Positions 24,401 through 33,957 of a DNA stretch of 64,000 nt are shown piece by piece; position 1 is the first letter of the stretch; each line of letters starts with the position of its first letter. Made by a program: the position numbers and the translations under genes. The stretch lies in the NCBI GenBank assembly GCA_003260075.1, contig QLIY01000016.1, positions 204,926 to 268,925 on the forward strand. The letters are read 5' to 3'. The notes beneath the pieces are model-generated. The model had not been told where the DNA came from and ran no database searches. It saw only the letters and a list, made by a program, of their open reading frames with translations. Source of the stretch: Phallusia mammillata. Lineage: Eukaryota; Chordata; Ascidiacea; Phlebobranchia; Ascidiidae.

Positions 24401-27400
24401 ACTAACACAGGAACTCACACCAGGGGTTTGGGTATTTCCGGTAAGAGGCGCAACGGAGCATAGGCGTATACGATAACAATAATTGCAGAATCAGCCAATG
24501 GCTGCAAATAGCTAACTTAGCAATTATTGCCATTGCAAACGCCTATGCTCCGTTGCGCCACCTACAGGAAATTCCCAAAACCTCTTTCTGTGTGTTCCTG
24601 TGTTAGTAGCTCTACCGTTTAACTTACCACTCCAACAGCTGGTGAAGAAAGTAGTTCATCCATTGACATCACAGATAAATAAGCAACGTTTGTGAGGAAA
24701 TAAAGACCAGTAACAATCGCCATTCCAGTAACTACAGCTCTAGGAACGGTGCGATAAGGGTCCTGAAATTCCAAATATGCCGTGAAAAGGTACAACCTAA
24801 TTTAAGTGTTGAACTATTTCAACACAGTGTTGGCAAGTGAACATAAGTCTTAAATTGTCCCCATTAGATCAACCCTATTTTTCTGCAGAGTAATATTGCG
24901 ACTGGAATCACAAAATGTACTGGTTGTTAACTTAATATATGCGTGTTTGGTACGCAAGAAAAAAAGACAATCTGTGCTAAATGAAGGAGCGGCCCGGCGT
25001 ATAATCAAGCTAATGTATTTTACCTTTCAGTGGTAAAGGTTGCACATGCTTTACGCCAGCGGTTCCCAACCTGTTGGTCGCCAACTGCTGGGGTTGCCTA
25101 ACAATTTGCCTGAGGTCGCCTAAGGCATGGTTTCCAACTCGTTTTAGGCCATGGACCACTAGGCCATGGGCGGATCTAGACGGGGGTGTTTGGTGTTTTG
25201 ACACCCCCCTCAGAAAATTGCCCGACTCCTATTTGGAAAAAGTTGTGCGTACATTAACTAGGCCAAACGTTCCGTTTATCGCTGCGTAATTCCAGAAAGT
25301 CGTTATTTTAAAGCCGTGCGCCTTTATGATTTTATACCGGCTTATCTAATAGTCTATTGTGACGTAACAAGGGTTAAAATGAAGAGTTTATCGCTGACAA
25401 TACAAAAGTGATTATCCGCCAAGGACAACAAAGTCAAAAGTGCTGACTGCACTAAATGTTATGCATTAAACTGTTTTCGTATTCAAACAATGTTAATGTT
25501 TATGACCTACCAAACACGTGGTTTGTCACAAATATTCGATCGATAAAAATCGAACCATGTTAAGATACACGTAATTGGTAACTTCCCAATGCTTGGCATT
25601 TTTTATGCCTTGCATAGTAACCAACTTTATTGCATTCGTAACATTGCAAACCTTACTAGGTTAACCAGCGTTTCAAAACGTTCAGTCCTTCAAAAGTTTT
25701 TTTTTTAAAGCAACTAATGTATTTTGATTACCTGACAGTTACGTTTATCTTGCAACTGCAGTTTGATGAGTAAGCCAGGATGGTAGATCCGTAATTGGAA
25801 ATTAAAAAAAAAAAATCTTTTCGTCTATTGGATAACGGGTAGTAACAGATGCTGCTCGCCGTTGCGGCATGCCAAAGTTGCGAGTTAGGTTGAGGTCTTA
25901 TACTCTCTGGTTTGACCTGCATGTAATTCTGGACAAAGCAAACTGCCGCTTAACTCGTCGTTTCGGACTAGAAAATCAAATTGACAACGAAACAATTAAC
26001 TACTGGACATTTGATGTGCAAATTAAGTATTTCACGTGAGGCGTATTGTGATAATATGATCAACGTTATGACGTTTTTTTAGAAAGGGGAATACCCAAAT
26101 CGTATTATGTAACGTCAGTATCGCATCAGGGAAATTCCCAAATAATTGTTGGACACCTCCCTTAATTTTTTTCTAGATCCGCCCCTGCACTAGGCCCAAA
26201 ATAAATAAATTAATGGACCACTTTATTGTAGAAAAAAAATACAGTCAATGCTACTTTAGACTTAGAGTCTACTAATTTTATCCTTGGGGTCACCGCAACT
26301 TGGCAAATGTTATCAAGGGGTCACGGCACCAGAAAGGTTGGGAACCGCTGCTTTAGGCGGTGTGTATAGTGGCAATGGACAGACTCGACAATTGTACACC
26401 TAAGTTTTGAAAAAAAAGTGTTTGGGGCATTTACCTTGACTTCTTCGACCATACAGTTTAGCTGATCCCATCCACCGAAAGCATAAAGACCTTGATATAA
26501 CGCCAACGAGATTTCGCGTACGCCAGGGGGCGATCCGGAGAATGCGTCTTGAAAATGTTCAGTGTGACCTGGGGTTACAAAACTACGAAAGTTAATCATT
26601 TATAGATAATGCGTGCATTGTTACGTCACTGTCAAGTTAGCCAAGGCATTGTAAACCAGTGCTTAGAGACGTTTAAGACTAACCCACCTTCATTTTGAGA
26701 TAAAATCGTGTTATTGATTTTGATATTTCGAGAAGAAAATATTGGTTTTAATATTTCAACAAGAAAGTAGCTTTTTTCGGCACCTTTTTATGACCTTAAA
26801 ACATATTGAGGATATTTTGCGAAACTAGAAACTACCTATTGTGATAAACTAGAAAAAGTTAAGTATAATGTATCAACATGAGAAAGGGTCACAAACTTGC
26901 CTTTTGCTAACCACACAATCCCACCAACAATAATAATGCCAAGACTGACGGATTTTCCAACACTGAACACCGTCACTACCTTGGATGACACCTCGGAACT
27001 GTAGCAATTCAGCAGGACCACCAGGAGGATGAGCGTAGCGGCGACCAACTTGACCGCGTTTGGGGGTATTCCCCCACAGTTACCAGCTGCAATAGTAAAA
27101 ATTGTTCGAAACCCTACAAAAGTATACCTATTTTAACTGATGAAGAAGATAAGACTGTTAGACAATTACAGATCGGGTAACCACGAAATTAAAGCTCACG
27201 TATACAAGCAGGTGGCAAATAATTGGCAATTAGGCTGCAGACATAGCACATACTGTTTCGACTTAAGGTCCCATCAGTGCAGCAAGTGACAAGACATTGA
27301 CCGTATAGGCGTATAAGTGTAGTCACGTTACGCCACCCCAGTTTTCAGTGGGCAACAGGCAAGTATAGGTAAGATGTCACAACTGGGTATAAACCTTATA

Positions 27401-27679
27401 ACCGGAAACAATGTGCACAGTCTGCATCTTACTGATCAAAGTCCACGCGTATTTACCATATAGTGGTTTTAGCACGTATTCTGCAAAAGTGAGAGCAAGC
27501 AAAGAAAAGGTTGAAGGTTTAAGGATAAACGATGAAGTCCAGGCAAAGAGGTACGCCGGTATCGGACCAAAAGCCTCCAGAAAAACGTAAAACTCCGCGC
27601 CGGACTTGGGGATCATTGTGCCCAGTTCGATGTAACACAGTGCACCGAACATGCTCAGGACGCCGCTAGCCAACCAGAT
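21476..27679 (-). CDS. SLC7 light-chain amino-acid transporter, copy B (5' exons missing)
   Basis: Paralogue of the copy at 10655-18164 in the same orientation. Exons are 27679-27457, 27086-26901, 26568-26435, 24762-24628, 24059-23859, 23068-22919, 22503-22335 and 21537-21476. Seven of the eight equal their counterpart in copy A exactly in length; the other differs by one codon. They give 419 aa from IWLASG to the stop. Motifs include [61 protein letters not shown] and DRHRPFKVP. The heavy-chain cysteine is in YAGNCGG. The intron after exon 27086-26901 has a GC donor (AAAG/GCAAGT) where copy A has GT. The expected start exon and the GSGIF exon are not found to the right; they may be lost in the poly(G) joins at 28.2-29.9 kb, or the gene may be a 5'-truncated copy. 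Confidence 0.87.
21610..22021. mobile_element. hAT-like MITE
   Basis: The ends TAGAGATGTACCGAAT and ATTCGGTACATCACTA are inverted. Flanks CTTAAGTC and TTTAGGAC match at 5 of 8, suggesting an old insertion. It lies in the last intron of transporter copy B. Confidence 0.75.
23324..23638. mobile_element. hAT-like MITE
   Basis: Starts CAAGGGTGGGCAACC and ends GGTTGCCCAGCTATG, with a perfect 8-bp target duplication CTTTAGTT (23316-23323 and 23639-23646). GGCCCGC words inside are typical of this style of element. It lies in an intron of transporter copy B. Confidence 0.9.
24391..24617. mobile_element. Foldback (MULE-like) element with ~72-bp inverted repeats
   Basis: Inverted arms begin GAGCTACTAACACAGGAAC and run inward to GCGCAACGGAGCATAGGCGT, about 72 bp each, with a loop of about 70 bp. 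A 9-bp direct repeat TTTAACTTA flanks it (24382-24390 and 24618-24626), as in Mutator-type insertions. The right copy is part of the splice donor of the transporter exon 24762-24628. Confidence 0.78.
25057..26350. mobile_element. hAT-like element (outer)
   Basis: The ends CAGCGGTTCCCAACC and GGTTGGGAACCGCTG are perfect 15-bp inverted repeats. Flanks CTTTACGC and CTTTAGGC match at 7 of 8. The interior holds a second element (25165-26187), so the original was about 0.26 kb. No transposase frame seen. In transporter copy B intron. Confidence 0.9.
25165..26187. mobile_element. hAT-like element nested in the outer one
   Basis: The ends CATGGGCGGATCTAGA and TCTAGATCCGCCCCTG are inverted with one mismatch. 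The 8-bp target duplication CACTAGGC (25157-25164 and 26188-26195) is perfect. At 1023 bp it is long for a MITE, but no transposase-like frame is evident. Confidence 0.9.
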
Positions 27680-27775
27680 CTGCGAATTGGTTTTAGCAAG
27701 TTAGACACGTGTGTATATAAGACACATTTAAATTTTAAACGGTTAAACAGATTAAGTTTCAACCTAATTCCATTG

Positions 27776-28004
27776 TGGTAAAAATTTTAGTGCTGCCTTC
27801 AAATCAACATAATTTAGCGTATAAATGCCTTAACCACGTACTTACACCACGAACATTTAATGTTGCTACATTTGCAAGTTGCTTCTGGGGGGGGGGGAAA
27901 ATTTTGGTGCTGCCTTCAAATCAACATAATTTAGCGTATAAATGCCTTAACCACATACTTACACCACGAACATTTAATGTTGCTACATTTGCAAGTTGCT
28001 TCTG
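27776..28004 (+). repeat. A-G11-A' duplication
   Basis: Copies at 27776-27886 and 27898-28004 flank G11 (27887-27897). They differ at single bases (accacgtac versus accacatac). Confidence 0.85.
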
Positions 28005-28205
28005 TTTAGAAAAAAAGCTAACATGGTTGCCATTTAGTTAAATATGTTTTCCAGTTCGAACCACAATGACGCTATATTAATGATACGAATAGATCCGGTT
28101 TGACAATATAAATTTATTTAACGCAATTTTAATACAGTTAAAAGCACAACAAATTAAAAATATGCACTGCAACCACAATATATTATTCATATTTTGTTCA
28201 TACCA

Positions 28206-28217
28206 GGGGGGGGGGGG
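28206..28217 (+). repeat. G12 run without duplication
   Basis: A G run of the usual size, but the flanks are not similar to each other. Confidence 0.8.
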
Positions 28218-28314
28218 CGCCGACAAAGCCGATATGTCGGGGTATCGCCACTGCATCATCAGCTATCGTGTGTATAAATAAAACCTTCAATTACATGTGT
28301 ATGTAGGTAATATG

Positions 28315-28483
28315 CAGCGGTGAGACTGTATGGTTCTATAGAATCGTCTCGCGAAATTTTATGAGATTAGCGAACCGGTTAGCATTACTGGTTACTGTCT
28401 ATGGATTTACTGTAAATAAACCGGCTGAAAAATATGACTTTTGTAATAGAACCGGCTGTCAAAAAATTTAAATCCCACTATTG
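28315..28483. mobile_element. hAT-like MITE, family CAGTGGTGGGATTCAA (copy 2, reverse, diverged)
   Basis: Reverse-orientation relative of 11259-11451, with AACCGGTTAGCATTACTGG and GAACCGGCTGTCAAAAAA inside. Flanks GTAATATG and GTACCATG match at 6 of 8. Confidence 0.8.
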
Positions 28484-28589
28484 GTACCATGCGTAAAAAA
28501 ACGTAGCCCGCGGCAAGACAAATGTTTGCTTACGTTTACCGCCAAGACATGAAATTGGTGTCATTGTGTGGTTCGTTCAAACCCTAAAA

Positions 28590-28884
28590 TTTGAAAGTGG
28601 TTTGTGGCCATCAATTTGTTGCGTAACAAGTGTTTTTGCGACACCTTATCTTTCTGTTTAAAACTTCATGAACGTTTAGCTACAATAAGCCTCTGACGGG
28701 TTTAATATATTCTTTCCTTTGGACTTATTCGGGGGGGGGGGTTAAAATTTGATTTGTGGCCATCAATTTGTTGCGTAAAAGTGTTTTTGCGACACCTTAC
28801 CTTTCTGTTTAAAACTTCATGAACGTTTAGCTAAAATAAGCCTCTGACGGGTTTAATATATTCTTTCCTTTGGACTTATTCGGA
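28590..28884 (+). repeat. A-G11-A' duplication
   Basis: Copies of about 140 bp on either side of G11 (28731-28741) contain CAATTTGTTGCGTAA and CCTCTGACGGGTTTAATAT. One copy has an extra CA and other point differences. Confidence 0.85.
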
Positions 28885-29895
28885 CCCCACACAGTTGTGC
28901 AATGTTTCAAGCTAGCGCAACAAGCTTAATGACGATGACAATAACGGCAATATCATAATTTCTTAAAACGATGTTTTAGTCAGCAAAATTATTATTTGCG
29001 CATACATAAGGCCAATTACATCCTTGAAATAGCGACAGTATGACTTAGAAAGAACAAAAAGCCGAACGTCTACACGACATTCGCCATGAACGCGCAGTTT
29101 TGACAGCTGTTTCCTGTCTGTGTGTGTAGTTGATACCATACGATTGGTTTCAACTTTCAAAAGAGATTTTATAACTTCCTATCCGAACACATACTCCACA
29201 CAGCTTGTCCAAACTACACCAGTGTCCACAACTTAAATGCAAAAATTAATGTTTAGCAAGCCATGTTGTTATTCGCACAACACACAGAGAGATACAAAAA
29301 CAGTCTTTGCCAACGTTTTAGTAGTTAGTTTTGCTTTGTGCTCTGCTGATGCCGCATTTATATTGTAAACCTGATTTAAATATGACTAAGTTTGATAGAT
29401 TTTGTATCTTTGCAGCGCGGTTTGTACACTTAGCACTAACTGCGTTAAATAAACTAGCAGACAAAACAACAAACATATCCACCTTTAGTATCAGGCTCTG
29501 TAGATGGCATTGTGTCAAATGCACGACTAAACGACTTCATCAACTTACGGAATGAACTGACGTTCAAAATACTGCGCGAAAAAGGGCTAAGGTTGCACGC
29601 AGTCGACCGTGTCCAATTGTCGCGTTAAGCTTGCCGCCAAAAACAAATATTGTGAAATGACAATCGCCAAAAACCTCAAAGTGGTATTTTATGTAGTTGG
29701 TTTGGAACCCTGTACAGTTGAGTTTATTTCGCTTGGTGAAAGGAAGAAAAGCGGCACTAAAATGGCACTAAAACATTTAACAAGCTGGAAATAGCTGTGC
29801 AACGTTGGTTATGTAGCGCATAAAGTGGAGGAAACAACAACGTGTTAAAGTGACTGCCAACAAGTAAGGTTGGCGCATTGGGAATAGAAACGACT

Positions 29896-29992
<97 letters not shown>
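29896..29992 (+). repeat. 97-bp pure G run
   Basis: Longest homopolymer in the window, uninterrupted, with unrelated flanks. It most likely stands for an unresolved gap and could hide sequence, including the missing transporter exons. Confidence 0.85.
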
Positions 29993-29993
<1 letters not shown>

Positions 29994-30235
29994 AAGTTGC
30001 TTTGAATGGAATTTCCACTTCAAGTGCATTATATCTTACAACAACCCAAAAGAATGTCAAGCGTTAATGACGCCGGGTTCATGAAATAGAAAAGTAAAAT
30101 CGTAGGTTTATTGTCGCCGTACCTATCGAGAAAAATAACAATATACAAAGTGTCGAATTGTTGTGGACATTTAAGAGTGTGTTTTTTACATGTAGTAAAT
30201 GCTGTACATATATATTGTAACGAAGATAACGGCTC

Positions 30236-30307
30236 CGATATTGTCGGACATAGACGTAGGGGAAGTTATACATAGGCTTGCCCTTACGTATATGTTCCAT
30301 AATGTCG
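30236..30307 (+). ncRNA. miRNA-like hairpin 1 of 12
   Basis: 5' arm GGACATAGACGTAGGGGAAG pairs with 3' arm CCCTTACGTATATGTTCC. Outer CGATATT pairs with AATGTCG through G.U. The loop is about 11 nt. Class A 3' arm (CCCTTAC..TATGTTCCAT). Confidence 0.75.
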
Positions 30308-30357
30308 TGGCCAGATATCAAACATTTCAAATTCCATAGTAGATTAAGGCGAACTGA

Positions 30358-30423
30358 GCAGAGGAACTTACACGAAAAGACTTCAGTGATGCTATTAAGC
30401 CTGTTCATTGTAAGTTCCATTGC
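30358..30423 (+). ncRNA. miRNA-like hairpin 2 of 12
   Basis: 5' arm GAGGAACTTACACGAAAAG pairs with 3' arm CTGTTCATTGTAAGTTCC; GGAACTTACA is a perfect 10-bp stretch. Class B 3' arm (GTTC..GTAAGTTCCAT). Confidence 0.78.
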
Positions 30424-30482
30424 TAAACCGCTGTGCAATAATGCTTCTTGATTTATGTAGATTGTAGACCGTGGTACAATTT

Positions 30483-30550
30483 GAGTGGAAATTACGGAAA
30501 ACAGCCGGAGTATTTTGCGGAATACGGCCTGTTTCCCGTAAGTTTCAGTC
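30483..30550 (+). ncRNA. miRNA-like hairpin 3 of 12
   Basis: 5' arm GTGGAAATTACGGAAAACAG pairs with 3' arm CTGTTTCCCGTAAGTTTCAG with one internal mismatch region. The loop is about 20 nt. Class B. Confidence 0.76.
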
Positions 30551-30595
30551 AAAAACAACCGAAAAATCTTTGCAAGTAGTGAATTTTGTTTCAAA

Positions 30596-30654
30596 CTGTG
30601 GGACATACTAGCAGTGGCTGGGGTCAACACAGCCCTTACAAGCATGTTCCATTG
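30596..30654 (+). ncRNA. miRNA-like hairpin 4 of 12
   Basis: 5' arm GGGACATACTAGCAGTGGCTG pairs with 3' arm CAGCCCTTACAAGCATGTTCC. GGCTG/CAGCC closes an 8-nt loop. Class A. Confidence 0.76.
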
Positions 30655-30705
30655 TTTAAACAAAAGTTATATAGAACAAGGCCACGTTGACATTAGCAAG
30701 GCGCA

Positions 30706-30768
30706 CTGGGGATCTTACAGAAAACGGACCAATCGGCTTTGCACTGTCCGTTCTAGTAAGTTCCATAG
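30706..30768 (+). ncRNA. miRNA-like hairpin 5 of 12
   Basis: 5' arm GGGGATCTTACAGAAAACGG pairs with 3' arm CCGTTCTAGTAAGTTCC. The CTTAC/GTAAG block is perfect, and a G.U pair (G with the T of CCATAG) fits the plus strand. Class B. Confidence 0.8.
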
Positions 30769-30822
30769 AGCAGCTGCTTTTATAAACCTATGGAATATCC
30801 TGTATGGTGAAGTTTGTCGCTT

Positions 30823-30893
30823 GTGTGCATTGAGACATTATGTTAAGGACTGGTGAGTTATTACACAGCCCTTACCAGTATGTTCCATACCAC
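30823..30893 (+). ncRNA. miRNA-like hairpin 6 of 12
   Basis: 5' arm ACATTATGTTAAGGACTG pairs with 3' arm CAGCCCTTACCAGTATGT. Outer GTG/CAC closes the base; small bulges. Class A. An alternative partner for this 3' arm, TATGGAATATCCTG at 30790, is less compact. Confidence 0.7.
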
Positions 30894-30924
30894 GAAAGCA
30901 AATAATACTCGATGCCGCTAGATG

Positions 30925-31002
30925 GCGTGCGAGAACCTCGTGTTGAACGCTTCCACGGGACAGCCGAGGAACACGGCCTGTTCCGAAGAAGTTTCAAAAC
31001 GC
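30925..31002 (+). ncRNA. miRNA-like hairpin 7 of 12
   Basis: Outer GCGT/ACGC and inner GAGAACCTCGTGTTGAAC pair with GTTCCGAAGAAGTTTC through several bulges. The weakest stem of the series. Class B. Confidence 0.6.
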
Positions 31003-31061
31003 AAATCCCAAGTGTTCAAGCAGCGGATATAATGATGACATGAAGAAGTTGCAACAACCAA

Positions 31062-31123
31062 GCATTGGACATTGCTTGAATCGGTCGCAATGTTGGCAGC
31101 CAATTCAAAACAAGTTCCACTGC
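31062..31123 (+). ncRNA. miRNA-like hairpin 8 of 12
   Basis: 5' arm GCATTGGACATTGCTTGAAT pairs with 3' arm ATTCAAAACAAGTTCCACTG. TGAAT/ATTCA and TTGG/CCAA are perfect blocks. Class B. Confidence 0.75.
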
Positions 31124-31170
31124 TTGCTGTCCATAGAAATAATACTAAACCGACGACGTGCCATAATAAG

Positions 31171-31234
31171 CATGCTGAACTTGTTGGAGCAAGCCGAAGT
31201 TAGCTACCGGCCCGTTCCTAACAAGTTTCAATGG
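31171..31234 (+). ncRNA. miRNA-like hairpin 9 of 12
   Basis: 5' arm CTGAACTTGTTGGAGC pairs with 3' arm GTTCCTAACAAGTTTCA. AACTTGTT/AACAAGTT is a perfect 8-bp core. Class B. Confidence 0.75.
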
Positions 31235-31289
31235 CTCAATGGCAAAAATTGTTGTTTGTAGAATCGTTCGATGAAACTTCCGACAAAAA

Positions 31290-31355
31290 CCGGGGAACTA
31301 CCAGTCAAGGGCTGCTTCATTAACGACTCTCAGCCCTTACAAGTATGTTCCATGG
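31290..31355 (+). ncRNA. miRNA-like hairpin 10 of 12
   Basis: 5' arm GGGGAACTACCAGTCAAGG pairs with 3' arm CCCTTACAAGTATGTTCC. GGGCTG/CAGCCC next to the loop and CC/GG at the base are perfect, with one G.U pair. Class A. Confidence 0.82.
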
Positions 31356-31405
31356 CTTATAGCGAAATGGGCCAAAATCCTTGGTGCAGAAGGTGACACA
31401 AGCAT

Positions 31406-31461
31406 GTCGAAACTTGCTAAAATCGACCGAAATGATCGGCCAGTTCCAGTAAGTTTCAAAG
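31406..31461 (+). ncRNA. miRNA-like hairpin 11 of 12
   Basis: 5' arm GAAACTTGCTAAAATCG pairs with 3' arm CCAGTTCCAGTAAGTTTC. The 10-bp base includes a G.U pair that would be a mismatch on the minus strand, favouring plus-strand transcription. Class B. Confidence 0.8.
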
Positions 31462-31513
31462 TACAAATGTCAAACCGAAACTATATAACTATAAGCTGGT
31501 AAAAACACACGGT

Positions 31514-31575
31514 AATTGGGACTTTACAAGAAAAGGCTGCTACTTTAAACCAGCCAGTTCCTGTAAGTTCCAAAT
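31514..31575 (+). ncRNA. miRNA-like hairpin 12 of 12
   Basis: 5' arm TTGGGACTTTACAAGAAAAG pairs with 3' arm CAGTTCCTGTAAGTTCCAA over about 24 positions with one bulged T. CTG/CAG closes the loop. One of the cleanest precursors. Class B. Confidence 0.84.
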
Positions 31576-33465
31576 CCCAAGTGCCAAGATGCAAATGCCA
31601 AGATGCTTCCACTTACTTGCTGCTGGTTGAACTGATGCTTTGGTTGTTGATGACTCGATGAACTGATGATTTAAACTGCAACCGGGCTAGTTTTTGTACT
31701 CTGTGTCTGACAACTTTTTTCACCCAAAGAGAGATAAAAAATTACACGAGGTGCTTCTAAACAATGCGCAGACGCACCTTATCACCGTGTTTGCAAGTTC
31801 GAAGTCAAACAAAACGTGCGCCACGTCTGATAGTGGCGTTGTTAGGCTCCAAGGCGCAAGGGACTATTGATAAAGGCTACAAGCCGTTCCTTTCCAGGTG
31901 TTAGGAAAGATAAGACCTTTGTTGTACTGTTGTTACGAAATTTGCTGACTATTGCGTAACTCTATAGTGACTTACATCCGAACACTGAGGTCATATCTTA
32001 GAGTTTCAGTTGTTTCCACATCAGTTCTTTAAAAACACATTAGATGTATAGATGAACATTTTATCAAATTCAACATATACTATGACATATTTTCTTTCCT
32101 CAAATCCATATTTGCCTGAAGATAGTAAACTATAGATGTCACTCAATTGCAAACCCCAAATGCCACTTAAATAACGCAATAGCCCAATGGTCCCCATATT
32201 TTGTTTGTCTCAACGTTTTCGTTTTAAATAATTTTGGTAGGATTTCTTTCCGGTCATTGTGCACGGTTGTACGATTTGGCCAATGCCAGATCATATTATG
32301 TCACCGCAACCAAAATGTAAACAAGGGTAATATCCCGGTGCATGCCCTATATGAGTTTTCGTATTTTCAACTATGATGTATGTGTCACTTATAGTGTAGT
32401 TTTCGTCTGTGTAGTGTGGTATCACTGCAATTAATAGAATCAAAATTCATACCATACAATGCAATTTGACAACAAAAGATGCACGAATCTTTTTAGAAAG
32501 AGTCATGTGGGTAAATGTGGCGACTAAAACACAACTTTGTTTCATCAATATGTTATGGAATGACTACTTGAATGAGTCTGTAAAAGAAATCAAAAAACTT
32601 TTCAAAAACGGCTGTTGCTGCCAGACAGTATGTATAAACGAGTATTGTCCTTCCAGCAGTTTTTGTGTGTTACCGATGCTTCTGTGGCTTCATAGGCATT
32701 TCGTTTTCCAAGACACGCCATTACCTTGATGAAAAAAAATGCTAGAAGAGCTTCATGTGGGGGAAACAGTATTTGGCGACTGAAACACCGATTAAATTGA
32801 AAACAAATTTGTTCCATCAACATGTCATGGAATTACCATTTGAACGTTTATAAGAAACAAATCATTGAAATGCATGAACATTAAATACATTAGTTTAATA
32901 TTCCTGTAATATTTTTCTCTTTCTTTCAGTTTAATCAAAATAATCCAGACAGGGTCAGCATTAAACCTTATTTGTCTTTACAACTTAATATCAGCTCCGA
33001 TTTCGATTATGTCACGGAAACATGGGTGTTACATCCGTTTAATTCTGCGATAAACAAACAACCCTTAATTTCCTTTACTCTTGCCGGTGTTGCCTGATAG
33101 GATTACGTCACACGAAAAAATCGTTATTTGGTATTTGGAGCCAAATTTTGAACAGTTAGTCCAAATTCAACAAAATTATTCCTATACCGACAAACCGTTT
33201 TAGCTGCTAGGCACATTTCAACGTTTTTGAAGCAAAATGTCAGGGATTGATTACCACCGAAAATATTTTACAAATTCATCACCATTTAATCAACAGTCTT
33301 GTGTAAAAAAATATTTGTTAGCTTATTGATGTAGTTGTATTTTGTACACTTTCTTGGAAACTACATGCAAATGTGAGATGTCGTTTTACGCATATTAATT
33401 TTCATATTGTCAACCAGTTTCAAATACGATGTCATGGTTTAAACTTTGAAGTTTAATTAAAGTAT

Positions 33466-33957
33466 AATCGTGAATATATAAGCGATTGCTGCCAGGCATA
33501 ATATCAAGGTGTTTTGTTGCGTTGTGACGTACTTTAACTCTTTTTTCCTTTGTTTATCGTTACTGTACTATAGTCGCATTCAGTGTTATTTACCCTGATG
33601 AAGACGACCTGTATAGGACTTCGAAACGTCGGAATAAAATTACACTTGCCAGAAGAGCTCTATAAATTTTATAATCGTGAATGTTATTATTTTTACGTAC
33701 AGCCATACAATTCCCNGTGAATATATAAGCGATTGCTGCCAGGCATAATATCAAGGTGTTTTGTTGCGTTGTGACGTACTTTAACTCTTTTTTCCTTTGT
33801 TTATCGTTACTGTACTATAGTCGCATTCAGTGTTATTTACCCTGATGAAGACGACCTGTATAGGACGTCGAAACGTCGGAATAAAATTACACTTGCCAGA
33901 AGAGAAAATTTTTATAATCGTGAATGTTATTATTTTTACGTACAGCCATACAATTCC
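33466..33957 (+). repeat. Duplication around a single N (assembly join)
   Basis: About 240 bp before N33716 is repeated after it with a few differences (ggacttcg versus ggacgtcg). The unit contains CCTGATGAAGACGACCTG. It matches the pattern at N13492. Confidence 0.87.

Larger units (their letters stand above)
27680..30235. other. Upstream of SLC7 copy B: repeats and joins, no exon found
   Basis: Holds poly(G) modules, a MITE and the 97-G run. The start exon and first-helix exon of transporter copy B should be here, but no GSGIF-like coding stretch is visible on the minus strand. Confidence 0.5.

Noticed and set aside
29757-30084. Open frames rich in poly-Pro or poly-Gly across the 97-G run
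   Set aside because: They exist only because a homopolymer has no stops; the flanks show no coding signal.
30301-30357. Possible extra hairpin with CAAATTCCATAG between hairpins 1 and 2
   Set aside because: A similar 3'-arm word is present but I find no convincing 5' partner.
30079-30663. 194-aa minus-strand open frame overlapping the hairpin cluster
   Set aside because: No recognisable domain, and the paired-arm structure with regular spacing explains the sequence better.
30790-30886. Alternative hairpin between TATGGAATATCCTG and the 3' arm of hairpin 6
   Set aside because: Pairs well but needs a loop of about 60 nt; the compact pairing at 30823-30893 fits the array spacing.
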